Of a stretch of DNA of 64,000 nucleotides, positions 43,752 to 52,374 are shown in pieces. Every line of letters begins with the position of its first letter. Within the stretch, counting starts at the first letter, position 1. The notes beneath the pieces are model-generated. The model was not told the DNA's origin and made no database searches. It worked only from the letters and a program-made list of their open reading frames with translations. The translations under genes were made by a program, and so were the position numbers. This stretch comes from Sinorhizobium shofinae (lineage in GTDB: Bacteria > Pseudomonadota > Alphaproteobacteria > Rhizobiales > Rhizobiaceae). Where the stretch lies: contig MBFK01000187.1 in the NCBI GenBank assembly GCA_001704765.1, positions 31,294 through 95,293 on the forward strand, written 5' to 3'.

Positions 43752-44722
43752 ACGATTTTTCCCACACGCACTCGGCTGCCGAACTGCAGCGAGAGATCGA
43801 GGCCGATCGCCAACGGATCGAAGAAAAGCTCCACGCCATCCAGGAGCGCATGTCGCCAGGCCAACTGATGGACGAGGTGCTCGAATATGCCAAGACGAGT
43901 GGCGGCGCCGAATATCTGAGCAATCTCGGCGTGGCACTCAAGGCAAATCCCATCCCCGTTGCGCTGATCGGGGTAAGCCTCGCTTGGCTGCTCGCCAATC
44001 CGGGCTCCCGCGCGCCACGGTTCAAAGGCCTGAGCGATGAGCCGGACGACTATCCGCTGGCAAACGTCACAGGATCGATAAGGCGAAGCGGTCCGGTCGA
44101 GGAGAGCTTCGGCGAGCGGTACAGCCACTTCACGGATGAAAGCGGCAACCGCTTCAGGGCGATGACGGATGCCGCCGGGCGCCGCGCTGGCCACTTCGTC
44201 GATCAGAGCGGCAAGGTCTATCGCGGCTTTGCCGACGCGGCCGGCAAGCAGATCGAAGATATACGGGACGAGACGGGTGCCTTGTTCGACGAGGCCTCCG
44301 GTTGGGCGTCCAGAACATGGCGGCAGGTGAGTGCCTCGGCGAGCCGCATGTCCGACTCCATTGCGGAAACCGGCAGGTCTGTCGCCGGCAGCATGCGGTC
44401 CGCCGGCCGATCGCTGGAAGATGAGGGCGCGCGTCTGAATGCGGCGATCCTCCAGCATTTCCGTGATCAGCCGCTGGTCGGCGGCGCGCTTGCCTTTGCC
44501 GTGGGCGCGGCGATCGGAGCCGCGCTGCCCCATACCGAGACCGAGGACGAAGCCATGGGCGAGGCGGCGGACGAGGTGCGCAGCAGCCTCACGGACAAGG
44601 CGAATGCAGCGGTTGGCGAAGCAATCGGGACTGCGCAGGAGGTGTTGGACAAGGCGGGTAATGCCGCAATTGAAGCGCACGACGCCGCCAGGGATCGGCT
44701 ACGCGAACCTTATAGGCAATGA
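43748..44722 (+). CDS. DUF3618-domain protein
   Basis: A 324-residue protein. The N-terminal SAAELQREIEADRQRIEEKL is the DUF3618 signature. A membrane segment (NPIPVALIGVSLAWLLANPG) follows near residue 80, then a long helical region of about 150 residues with repeated DAAGR, DQSGK and DAAGK units (about residues 130-175), and a second glycine-rich membrane stretch near 240-258. The repeat units are unusual for the family. It is the last gene of the three-gene operon. Function unknown. Confidence 0.72.
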   Translation: MNDFSHTHSAAELQREIEADRQRIEEKLHAIQERMSPGQLMDEVLEYAKTSGGAEYLSNLGVALKANPIPVALIGVSLAWLLANPGSRAPRFKGLSDEPDDYPLANVTGSIRRSGPVEESFGERYSHFTDESGNRFRAMTDAAGRRAGHFVDQSGKVYRGFADAAGKQIEDIRDETGALFDEASGWASRTWRQVSASASRMSDSIAETGRSVAGSMRSAGRSLEDEGARLNAAILQHFRDQPLVGGALAFAVGAAIGAALPHTETEDEAMGEAADEVRSSLTDKANAAVGEAIGTAQEVLDKAGNAAIEAHDAARDRLREPYRQ

Positions 44723-44799
44723 CGCACTGCCCATTATCGAGATGGCGGGCACGCCTGTAGCATTCCATGGGTGCCCGCGCGAAGCGCCGCGCCGCCGCC

Positions 44800-46095
44800 T
44801 TACTCGACGAGCGACACCGTCCTGCCGACCAGGATCTCGTCCGTCGGTGAAGCGCAGGTCTCCATCGTCGAATTGCCCGTGAAGGTGATCTCGTTCGCGA
44901 CGATCTGGGTGCAGCCGCCCGGGGCCGTAGAGTTTCCGGTAAATTCGATGCGGCCGGTCGGAATGTAGAGATTGCCTTCCAGGGTTGATTCCAGATTGCC
45001 CGTCACCTGATGAACCACATCCGCATCGCGGCGACTTCCGAAGAAGAGCAGGCCGGCATAGGGTCCGCTCGTCGGCGCGGTTAGATCGATATCGCCATTA
45101 CCGAGCAGCTTCGCGGTCGCGGAATTCGTGAAATAGAAGGTGACGCCCGCGCCTGAGAGTTTCGCTCCCGCGGTCACAGTAAAATCGCCTCCGTCGATGA
45201 TGTAGAGGCCAGGCTTCAGCGTGATCGTTCCCTTGATGTCCAGCCCGCCGCAGAACCTCATTGCGGGGAGCCCGTTTAGCAGGTGGTCGAGCACGTAGGT
45301 TGAGTTGGAGACATCGTCTAGCGTCCGGCAAGGAAGCAACTGGACGTGCAATCTGTCCGGCTCGGCGACGGATGCAAAAGGGTCCGGCGTCGGCGGGACG
45401 CGTTCGACGGGCTCGCTGCAGCCGGTCATTGTCAGGCCGGTCGTCGTCACCGCTTCGCCGACCGTATAGACGCAATCCGTCGACATGACCGCGCTGCCGT
45501 TCTTCATCAGAAAGGCATCGGCGGCGCTCGAATTGGAGACCACGCTGCAGCCCGACAATTGCACCTGGGTCGAGCCGGTTACGGTCACCGCACCCGATGC
45601 CGAGCCCGACAACGCCAGCACGCAAGCCTTCGAGCCGCCCTTGACCTCCGCAACCGCACGGGCCGAGATCGTGACGGGCTCGCCGACGAAAACGGAGGAA
45701 AACAGGCGCGGATGCGTCTCCGTCAGCTCGACCGTGACCTTGCTCGATCCTGCGCTCGGCCCGGGCTTTGTGCTGACGGTCATGGTGCCGGGCGAATAGC
45801 CGGACGCGCTCGCGATCCTCAGCGCCGTGGTCTCGAGGGCCGGTTGCTGGTCGCCCGCCCGATGGCGAATGGCTGCGGCATGAGCTGAAACGTCCGCCGC
45901 ATGCTGCAGCTTACGCTGCTCCATATACCAATAACCGCTTTCCGCCCCCAGCCCCATGGCGCCAACCAGCACGGGAAATACGATCGCCGCAATAACGGCG
46001 ACCGCGCCGCCATCGTCCTTCAGTATGCGGCCTGGAAGACGACGCAGGCGCTGCGACGGCTTTTCCACCTCGATCACGTTGTTCCCTTTGCTCAT
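44800..46095 (-). CDS. tadG: TadG-like pilus-assembly protein
   Basis: A 431-residue protein. The N-terminal TadE/G-like anchor is GGAVAVIAAIVFPVLVGAMG, followed by the classic YMEQRKLQHAADVSAHAAA. The rest is a Cys- and Thr-rich periplasmic domain of beta character (LSGCSVVSNSSAADAFLMK, LKPGLYIIDGGDFTV, GLLFFGSRRDAD). It lacks the von Willebrand domain of longer TadG proteins and is nearer to the pilus-assembly TadG-related proteins of rhizobia. It is transcribed away from cpaA. The shared 207-base gap contains the bipartite motif described below. Confidence 0.78.
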   Translation of the reverse strand: MSKGNNVIEVEKPSQRLRRLPGRILKDDGGAVAVIAAIVFPVLVGAMGLGAESGYWYMEQRKLQHAADVSAHAAAIRHRAGDQQPALETTALRIASASGYSPGTMTVSTKPGPSAGSSKVTVELTETHPRLFSSVFVGEPVTISARAVAEVKGGSKACVLALSGSASGAVTVTGSTQVQLSGCSVVSNSSAADAFLMKNGSAVMSTDCVYTVGEAVTTTGLTMTGCSEPVERVPPTPDPFASVAEPDRLHVQLLPCRTLDDVSNSTYVLDHLLNGLPAMRFCGGLDIKGTITLKPGLYIIDGGDFTVTAGAKLSGAGVTFYFTNSATAKLLGNGDIDLTAPTSGPYAGLLFFGSRRDADVVHQVTGNLESTLEGNLYIPTGRIEFTGNSTAPGGCTQIVANEITFTGNSTMETCASPTDEILVGRTVSLVE

Positions 46096-46159
46096 TCGAA
46101 TGTCCCGGGTCCTGATGTTCAGGCCGGAGATATATCCCGGGGTTGGGGTGCTTGCGATT

Positions 46160-46224
46160 CGGCCGGTTGGCCTAGTCCGGCACAGGACCCTCGATCCGTT
46201 CGCTTAGGCCATCAGGTCGAATGG
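46160..46224. promoter_or_regulatory. Bipartite motif, copy A (tadG/cpaA promoters)
   Basis: Box 1 is CGGCCGGTTGGCCTAGTCC (46160-46178) and box 2 is GGCCATCAGGTCGAATGG (46207-46224). Box 1 recurs reversed before flp with 18 of 19 identical bases, and box 2 with 16 of 18. Both occur again before cheR in weaker form. They lie 78 bases or more before the cpaA start. Confidence 0.6.
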
Positions 46225-46301
46225 CGATTGGGTGCTGCAGGCGGCATATTTCGCGGCACATGAAACGGGCCACCGGGGCCCTCGCAGAAGGCACCTCTAC
46301 G

Positions 46302-46814
46302 ATGATCTCCACAACCGCAGCTTGGCTCGCATTTTTTCTCTTTGCCGGAACGATGACCTATGCCGGTATCAAGGACGTGGCGACGATGACGATCTCGAAC
46401 CGCCTCGTCGGCTCTTTGCTGGTCGCCTTCGCGTTGCTTGCGCCGCTTGCCGGCGTGGATCTTTCCACGATCTGGTCGAGCATCCTCGTTGCCTCGGCCG
46501 TGCTCGCCTGCACCTTCACGTTCTTCGCCCTCGGCTGGATCGGCGGCGGCGATGCAAAGCTGCTCCCCGTGGCGGTGCTCTGGCTTGGTCCAGACCTCGC
46601 CCTTCACTTCGTCGCCTACGCTTCGGTGCTCGGTGCGGTTCTGACGCTGGCGCTGCTGCAGTTTCGCAGGGTGCCGCTGCCGGTCGTCCTCAAGAAAAAT
46701 GCCTGGTCGAGCCGGTTGCACGAGCCGCAGACGGGCATTCCTTACGGTGCGGCGATGGCGCCTGCGGCGCTCCTGCTGCTGCCGGAAAGCCATTGGATCT
46801 CCGCCCTTCTGTGA
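46302..46814 (+). CDS. cpaA: Prepilin peptidase CpaA/TadV
   Basis: A 170-residue A24-family peptidase with four or five membrane helices. The two catalytic aspartates are in TYAGIKDVATMTISN (D in GIKD) and LGWIGGGDAKLLP (GGGDAK). It removes the leader of the Flp pilin and of the TadE-like pseudopilins. The start at 46302 has GAAGG upstream; an earlier ATG at 46260 has no ribosome site. It is first of the plus-strand run cpaA-cpaB-cpaE-tadE. Confidence 0.87.
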   Translation: MISTTAAWLAFFLFAGTMTYAGIKDVATMTISNRLVGSLLVAFALLAPLAGVDLSTIWSSILVASAVLACTFTFFALGWIGGGDAKLLPVAVLWLGPDLALHFVAYASVLGAVLTLALLQFRRVPLPVVLKKNAWSSRLHEPQTGIPYGAAMAPAALLLLPESHWISALL

Positions 46815-46848
46815 AGACATCAAAGTCCCGTTACAAACAGGTCCTGCC

Positions 46849-47640
46849 ATGATCCGCTTGGTCATTCTCCTCCTCGCACTTGCCTCCGGCGGAGCCGCCT
46901 CCTGGCTGGCGCTCGGCTTCACCGATCCGCCGACCGTCGAGGCCGCCGAAGTTCAACAATCTCCCTCCCAGGAGGTGCTCGTCGCCGCTGCAGAGCTGGC
47001 GCGCGGCACGACGCTTGAGGAGTCCCACCTGCGCTGGCAGCCGTGGGAGGGCGAGATTCCTCCTGTGTTCATCAGCCGCAGTGCGCGGCCGGACGCGATC
47101 ACGACGCTCAAGGGCATGCTCGCTCAAAACAGTTTCGTCGAAGGAGAACCGATCCGCGAGGACAAGCTTGCCCAGCGCGGCGCCGGTTTCCTGTCCAGCA
47201 TGCTGCCTTCAGGGAAACGGGCGATCGCGGTTCGCGTGACGGCGGAAAGCACGGCCGGCGGCTTCATCCTGCCAAACGACCATGTCGACGTGATCCACAC
47301 CATCGCTCGCGCGGATTCCTCGGGAAAGGACGGTAAGGTGGTTAGCCGCGCGATCCTCTCCAACATACGGGTGCTCGCGGTCGATCAGACCATTTCCGAA
47401 GGTGCCGATGGTACCTCCGTCGTCGGCAAGACCGCGACGCTCGAGGCAGACCCCGAGCAGATCGCCATCATCGCCGCGGCCGAAGCCTCCGGCACCGTGT
47501 CGCTTGCGCTGCGCGCGGTCACCGACAACCTGGAAGCACCGGTTGTCGAGACGGAAGGAAACCGACCAGGGGTCGTGCGCATTGTTAGTGGCGGGCGGCT
47601 ATCGATGGTCGAGGTCCCGTCCCGCTCCGGTGGCAGCTGA
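46849..47640 (+). CDS. cpaB: Flp pilus assembly protein CpaB
   Basis: A 263-residue periplasmic protein. An N-terminal anchor (RLVILLLALASGGAASWLAL) is followed by a SAF domain (EVLVAAAELARGTTLEESHL, GKRAIAVRVTAESTAGGFIL) and PNDHVDVIHT, which are CpaB/RcpC hallmarks. It is thought to work in the periplasm with the secretin. It starts 34 bases after cpaA. Here the secretin partner is only a fragment (see 49847-50356). Confidence 0.88.
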   Translation: MIRLVILLLALASGGAASWLALGFTDPPTVEAAEVQQSPSQEVLVAAAELARGTTLEESHLRWQPWEGEIPPVFISRSARPDAITTLKGMLAQNSFVEGEPIREDKLAQRGAGFLSSMLPSGKRAIAVRVTAESTAGGFILPNDHVDVIHTIARADSSGKDGKVVSRAILSNIRVLAVDQTISEGADGTSVVGKTATLEADPEQIAIIAAAEASGTVSLALRAVTDNLEAPVVETEGNRPGVVRIVSGGRLSMVEVPSRSGGS

Positions 47641-47665
47641 TTAATTTTCACGGAATGTCGGACAG

Positions 47666-49405
47666 ATGAAACAGCTCGCAAAAAAAACCCAGGACACTAT
47701 TCAGGCACCGGATGCTCCGCCGCTGTTGCCAGTCCCCAAAGTGGACATCGCCGTCTTTTGCCGCTCTGAGACGTTGATCGAGACGATCCGTGCGGCGGCG
47801 ATCGACCGCCGGATGGCGCGCGCCACGGTGACAATCAAGGAAGGCGGGATAAAGGATGCGACGGCGCTCTACGGCGGCGTCACCTCCCCGAACCTTGTCG
47901 TCGTGGAAAATGACGACAGGGAGGCCGATCTCATGAGAGCGCTAGAGGCCCTGGCGATGGAATGCGTCACCGGCACCAAGGTCATCGTCGTCGGCCGCTC
48001 CAACGACGTAGGCCTCTATAAGAGGCTCCTGGACGCTGGGGTCAGCGATTACCTGGTTATGCCGCTTGACCCTATCGATTTCATAGCGGCGGTGCACCGT
48101 TGTTTCCGGGGCTCCGCAGAGGATAAGCTCGGGCGCATCGTCGCCTTCATCGGCGCCAAGGGCGGAACGGGATCTTCGACGCTCGCCCATAACGTGGCCT
48201 ACGCGATGTCGAAGCGGGTGGATGCCGATGTGCTGGTGGCCGACCTCGACCTCCAGTTCGGCACTCTCGGACTGGACTTCGATGTTGAAGCGGTCCAGGG
48301 GTTGACGGACGTTCTCAGCAGCCCCGACCGTCTGGACGATGTGCTCCTGCGGCGCCTGGCGGTGCCCTACACGGAGCACCTGCACCTGCTTCCGACGACC
48401 ACCGACCTCAACAGGTTCTTCTATCTGAAGGAGGAACATGTCGATCATCTCCTGGATGTCGCCCGGTCCAGCTCCTGGCACATCGTGGTCGATCTGCCGC
48501 ACATCTGGATGCAGTGGACGCGAAAGATCCTCCTTGAGGCCGATGAGATCGTTATCACGGCAACGCCGGATTTGGCCTCGATGCGCAATGTGAAGAACCT
48601 GGTCGACCTTTTGAAGAAGGCGCGTCCGAACGATCCGCTGCCCAGACTGGTGCTGAACAGGATGGACACCCCGAAGCTTGCCGAGATCAAGTCGAAGGAT
48701 TTCATCGCCGCGGTAGGACTGGAGGAAAGCCTATCCATTCCCTTCAATCCGCAACTGTTCGGCAAAGCGGCCAATAACGGCCAATTGGTCATCGAGTCGG
48801 CACCCGAGTCGAAGGCCGGGCAAGCCATCGCGTCGCTTGCCTGGCGGGTCGGCGGCACGAGGCAGAGACCCACGCGGAAGAAAGGCCTCCCAGGGGTGGT
48901 GCAGAGATTCTTGCAACGTCACAAGGCGGCCTCGGCGCTTCGAAGGAAGGCGAGCGAGCTGAAGAAGTCCGAGACCGGCGTTTCGGCCGTGGAATTTGCG
49001 TTGTTTGCGCCGGTGTTGGCCCTTGGCCTCGTCGCCATGGCCGATGTTGCACTGGCGCTGCACGAGCGGATGACGATCGACCACGTGCTTCGCGCCGGAG
49101 CGCAAGCCGCCATGGCCGATCCAGGGGCGACGCAGGTCGACAAGGTGCTGCAGTCGACGCTTTCGCAAAGCGCCGTGCCGGCAAATGTCACGTTGGCGCC
49201 GGTGAAGCGTTACTGCGCCTGCCCGGAAAACGCCGATGTCAAACCGGAGGCGGCGCCTCAGTGCGAGACGACACCCTGCGCGAATGCGGCGCAGCAGCTC
49301 GTATTCTATCGGCTCGAAGCGGCCAAGAACTATCAGCCGATGTCCCTGCCGGAAGTGCTTTCGCCCTTCCAGCTCAACTCCTCGATGCAAGTGCAAGTCC
49401 GATGA
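47666..49405 (+). CDS. cpaE: CpaE ATPase fused to a TadE-like pseudopilin
   Basis: A 579-residue protein in one open frame. Residues ~25-150 are the receiver-like N-terminal domain of CpaE/TadZ. Residues ~157-395 are the MinD/ParA-type ATPase, with the deviant Walker A KGGTGSST (165-172) and DLDLQFGTLGLDF. From about 435 the chain becomes a TadE domain: SETGVSAVEFALFAPVLALG, then a hydrophobic helix and a short Cys-rich (CACPE, CETTPC) periplasmic part. CpaE is normally about 430 residues and cytoplasmic; this copy would be anchored in the membrane unless cleaved by CpaA. The 3' end overlaps tadE by four bases. Confidence 0.82.
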   Translation: MKQLAKKTQDTIQAPDAPPLLPVPKVDIAVFCRSETLIETIRAAAIDRRMARATVTIKEGGIKDATALYGGVTSPNLVVVENDDREADLMRALEALAMECVTGTKVIVVGRSNDVGLYKRLLDAGVSDYLVMPLDPIDFIAAVHRCFRGSAEDKLGRIVAFIGAKGGTGSSTLAHNVAYAMSKRVDADVLVADLDLQFGTLGLDFDVEAVQGLTDVLSSPDRLDDVLLRRLAVPYTEHLHLLPTTTDLNRFFYLKEEHVDHLLDVARSSSWHIVVDLPHIWMQWTRKILLEADEIVITATPDLASMRNVKNLVDLLKKARPNDPLPRLVLNRMDTPKLAEIKSKDFIAAVGLEESLSIPFNPQLFGKAANNGQLVIESAPESKAGQAIASLAWRVGGTRQRPTRKKGLPGVVQRFLQRHKAASALRRKASELKKSETGVSAVEFALFAPVLALGLVAMADVALALHERMTIDHVLRAGAQAAMADPGATQVDKVLQSTLSQSAVPANVTLAPVKRYCACPENADVKPEAAPQCETTPCANAAQQLVFYRLEAAKNYQPMSLPEVLSPFQLNSSMQVQVR

Positions 49406-49827
49406 AGATGCCGGTCCGCACCCTTCATCGCGCCTGGCGCAGCCAGTCGGGCGCGACGGCGGTCGAATTTGCGCTCGTCTGTCTACCTCTGTTCCTTTTG
49501 GTCCTAGGGGTTATCGAGTTCGGCCGCGCCTTTTACGTGCGCAACGACCTGTCCTATGCGGCGGACGTTGCGGCTCGGCAGGTGCTTATCGGGAAGATCG
49601 CCCGCGATGCGCCCGACAGCGAGGCGCAGACGAAGCTGGCGAGTGCCGTTCGCGACAATTTCGACGGCGGCGATCCGGGTCTCTTGGAAATTGCCGTCAC
49701 CAAGCAAACCGTGGACGGGATCGATTTTCGCGTGCTGTCGATCCGCTATCCGTTTGCGTTTTTCCTCCCCGGGCTGGCGGAGGCACCCTTCAGCCTCGCA
49801 CTTTCGCGGCGTATCCCGATCGGATGA
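49402..49827 (+). CDS. tadE: TadE-like minor pseudopilin
   Basis: A 141-residue protein. The N-terminal motif SGATAVEFALVCLPLFLLVL is the TadE signature: a short basic leader, a processing site before a Glu at position five of the mature form, and a hydrophobic helix. The rest is a periplasmic domain. It is probably cleaved by CpaA. It overlaps the end of the CpaE-TadE fusion (ATGA) and converges on the cpaC-like gene. Confidence 0.85.
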   Translation: MKMPVRTLHRAWRSQSGATAVEFALVCLPLFLLVLGVIEFGRAFYVRNDLSYAADVAARQVLIGKIARDAPDSEAQTKLASAVRDNFDGGDPGLLEIAVTKQTVDGIDFRVLSIRYPFAFFLPGLAEAPFSLALSRRIPIG

Positions 49828-49846
49828 GCGATCGGTCGAGTTCGGG

Positions 49847-50356
49847 TCATGGTTCGCCCGCATTCCCTTCGTTGATCGGCGAAGCGGGGTTGTTCGGCAG
49901 AGGAGGGGTCGACGTATCATCGCCGGATTGAACCGGGTCGCAGTGCTCCGTGCAGCTGTAGGTCGATCGTCCGCTGCCGCCGTGCACGGTGACCAAGCGA
50001 CCGCCCGCGGCAACCACATCGAGGATGATGTTGGCGACCTCGGCACCGCCAGCGTCCATGACGATAAGGTTCGTCGATCCTGGCGTCTTCCCGGTCAGAA
50101 TGACGGTCTTGTCGTCGCTGAGCGTCGCCTGGGCGATGGCAGGGTTGCCGATGATGAGCGTGCTTGCCGGCCGGGCGAGGATCAGCGGTCTTGCAAAATC
50201 GACAATGACCCTGACGATGCCCTCGGTCTGGCGGGTGGGCTCCAGTGCCGTGTCCGGCGGGCGATCCTCCGCCGCCTGCGCCGCGCCAAGGGCGACAAAG
50301 GCCGTCAAGGCGAGAGCGAGCCATCCGGCCCCTTTATGCCCTGGAACCACGCGCAT
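49847..50356 (-). CDS. Stand-alone secretin N-terminal domain (CpaC N-terminus-like)
   Basis: A 169-residue exported protein with a signal peptide (LALALTAFVALGAAQA). The mature part VDFARPLILARPASTLIIGN, ATLSDDKTVILTGKTPGST and LIVMDAGG match the pilus-type N-terminal domain of CpaC/RcpA secretins. The ~300-residue secretin pore that should follow is absent; instead the chain ends in a Pro/Asn-rich tail with CTEHC. It is transcribed opposite to its neighbours and divergently from flp. It may be a periplasmic adaptor, or a remnant of a full cpaC. Confidence 0.7.
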   Translation of the reverse strand: MRVVPGHKGAGWLALALTAFVALGAAQAAEDRPPDTALEPTRQTEGIVRVIVDFARPLILARPASTLIIGNPAIAQATLSDDKTVILTGKTPGSTNLIVMDAGGAEVANIILDVVAAGGRLVTVHGGSGRSTYSCTEHCDPVQSGDDTSTPPLPNNPASPINEGNAGEP

Positions 50357-50389
50357 TTTTCGCTCCCGGTCTCTGTGAACGGACGACGA

Positions 50390-50502
50390 GCCATCCGGTC
50401 GAATAAGGCTGGCAAAAGCAAGAGGATAGTGCGGCCGGACGATTGGACTAGGCCAACAGGCCGATCCTATCCGGAAGAGGTATCGGCCATCAGGCTGAAT
50501 GG
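50390..50502. promoter_or_regulatory. Bipartite motif, copy B (cpaC-N/flp promoters)
   Basis: A box 2 variant GCCATCCGGTCGAAT (50390-50404), box 1 reversed as GGACTAGGCCAACAGGCCG (50445-50463), and box 2 GGCCATCAGGCTGAATGG (50485-50502). GGCCGAT (50459-50465) and ATCGGCC (50482-50488) also form a perfect dyad between them. The flp start lies 125 bases downstream. Confidence 0.6.
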
Positions 50503-50627
50503 ATCAAAAGGGTTAATAAAGTCTATATCAAGGCCACACAGCAAGCGGGAAACGAAAGAAACCCCGGCCCGACCTGTGATGCCGAACTTGGCGTCGGCGC
50601 AACCCCAACCCAGTGAAGGATCGTCTC

Positions 50628-50789
50628 ATGAAAAATCTTCTCGTCCGCTTCGTCCGCAACGAATCTGGTGCCACGGCCATCGAATACGGCCTGATTGCCG
50701 GGCTCATCGCTGTTGCTATCATCACGGCGGTGACCACCGTTGGCACCGACGTCGGCGCTACTTTCACCAAGATCTCGGACAAGCTCTAA
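50628..50789 (+). CDS. flp: Flp/PilA type IVb pilin
   Basis: A 53-residue prepilin. After a short basic leader (MKNLLVRFVRNESG) comes ATAIEYGLIAGLIAVAIITA, the Flp signature with Glu and Tyr at mature positions 5 and 6, and a short C-terminal tail. It is processed by CpaA after the glycine and assembled into the pilus fibre. GAAGGA lies seven bases before the ATG. It is divergent from the cpaC-like gene and precedes cpaF. A perfect stem-loop (50825-50850) follows it, which may lower read-through into cpaF. Confidence 0.93.
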   Translation: MKNLLVRFVRNESGATAIEYGLIAGLIAVAIITAVTTVGTDVGATFTKISDKL

Positions 50790-50824
50790 CGGCGACCTAG
50801 GTCACAGCGTCGATCGCCAAGCGA

Positions 50825-50850
50825 AGCGGAAGGCATGATCGCCTTCCGCT
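50825..50850 (+). terminator. Stem-loop after flp
   Basis: AGCGGAAGGC (50825-50834) and GCCTTCCGCT (50841-50850) form a perfect 10-base stem with a 6-base loop. No T-run follows. It may protect the abundant pilin mRNA or act as a partial terminator before cpaF. Confidence 0.55.
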
Positions 50851-50900
50851 ATCGCATCTAATAAGCAGACACTCCCTCAACGACAAGTAGAGCGACAACG

Positions 50901-52325
50901 ATGTTCGGCAGAAAATCCATTCCGGATCAAAAGGTCATAGAAACGGAAGTTCAGCAGGCGGCGCGCGAACAGCAGTCCGCCATGCCGCGCGAAGTGCCGA
51001 AGCCTGCCGAAGTCCCGTCCGCCGCCAAAGCGGAAAAGGCCGACCAATATTACAGCCTGAAGAAGGAGATCTTCAGCGCGCTGATCGCCACCATCGACGT
51101 GGCAGCGCTGTCGAGCATGGACAGAGATCAGGCGCGCCAGGAAATCGGCGCGATCGTCAACGACATCGTCGCCGCCAAGAAGACCGGCATTTCCATGGTC
51201 GAGCAGAACGAGCTGCTCCGCGATATCTGCAACGACATCCTCGGCTACGGCCCCCTTGAGCCTCTGCTCGCACGCGATGACATCGCCGACATCATGGTGA
51301 ATGGCGCCGACCAGGTGTTCATCGAGGTCGGCGGCCGGGTGCAGCGGACGGGTGTTCGTTTCCGCGACAACGAGCAGCTCCTCAACATATGCCAGCGCAT
51401 CGTCAGCCAGGTGGGCCGGCGGGTCGATGAAGCAAGCCCGATCTGCGACGCGCGTCTCGCCGACGGCTCGCGTGTCAACGTCATCGCGCCGCCGCTCGCC
51501 ATCGACGGACCGAGCCTGACGATCCGCAAGTTCAAGAAGGAGAAGCTGAACCTCGACCAGCTGGTGCGGTTCGGCTCGATCTCGCCCGAGGGCGCCGAGA
51601 TCCTCAAGATCATCGGCCGCGTCCGCTGCAACGTGCTCATTTCGGGTGGTACGGGCTCCGGTAAGACGACGCTCCTGAATTGCCTTACCGGTTATATCGA
51701 CGACGGCGAGCGCATCATCACCTGCGAGGATGCGGCCGAGCTTCAATTGCAGCAGCCCCATGTGGTGCGGCTCGAGACCCGCCCGCCGAACATCGAAGGG
51801 CAGGGTGAGATCACCATGAGGAGCCTCGTCAAGAACTGCCTGCGCATGCGGCCGGAGCGGATCATCGTTGGCGAAGTGCGCGGGTCGGAGGCCTTCGACC
51901 TCTTGCAGGCGATGAACACTGGCCATGACGGTTCGATGGGAACGCTCCACGCCAACTCTCCGCGCGAGGCGATCTCGCGCGTCGAGGCGATGATCACCAT
52001 GGGGGGGCATTCGCTGCCGGGCAAGGCAATCCGGGAAATGCTGGTTTCATCGGTGGACGTGATCGTCCAGGCGGCGCGCCTGCGCGACGGCTCCCGCCGC
52101 ATTACCCACATCACCGAAGTGCTCGGCATGGAGGGCGACGTGGTCACGACGCAGGATCTCTTCGTTTACGACATTCTCGGCGAGGATGGAAAAGGCAACA
52201 TCATCGGACGGCACCGTTCCACCGGCATCGGCCGCCCGGCCTTCTGGGATCGCGCCCGCTATTATGGCGAGGAAGCGCGCCTGGCTGCGGCCCTCGACGC
52301 CGCCGAGATCAAGGCGGCCGCCTGA
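50901..52325 (+). CDS. cpaF: Tad secretion ATPase CpaF/TadA
   Basis: A 474-residue hexameric ATPase that powers pilus assembly. Walker A is GGTGSGKTTLLN, the Asp box CEDAAELQLQQPHVVRLETRP, Walker B RIIVGEVRGSEAFDLLQAMNTGHDGS and the His box GTLHANSPREAISR. The N-terminal ~70 residues are a charged extension. The gene begins 111 bases after flp and leads cpaF-tadB-tadC. All active-site motifs are intact. Confidence 0.94.
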   Translation: MFGRKSIPDQKVIETEVQQAAREQQSAMPREVPKPAEVPSAAKAEKADQYYSLKKEIFSALIATIDVAALSSMDRDQARQEIGAIVNDIVAAKKTGISMVEQNELLRDICNDILGYGPLEPLLARDDIADIMVNGADQVFIEVGGRVQRTGVRFRDNEQLLNICQRIVSQVGRRVDEASPICDARLADGSRVNVIAPPLAIDGPSLTIRKFKKEKLNLDQLVRFGSISPEGAEILKIIGRVRCNVLISGGTGSGKTTLLNCLTGYIDDGERIITCEDAAELQLQQPHVVRLETRPPNIEGQGEITMRSLVKNCLRMRPERIIVGEVRGSEAFDLLQAMNTGHDGSMGTLHANSPREAISRVEAMITMGGHSLPGKAIREMLVSSVDVIVQAARLRDGSRRITHITEVLGMEGDVVTTQDLFVYDILGEDGKGNIIGRHRSTGIGRPAFWDRARYYGEEARLAAALDAAEIKAAA

Positions 52326-52374
52326 CGGCCGCTTCACCGGACGCCCTGAGCATCTGACAAAGGCTGATGTGGAC

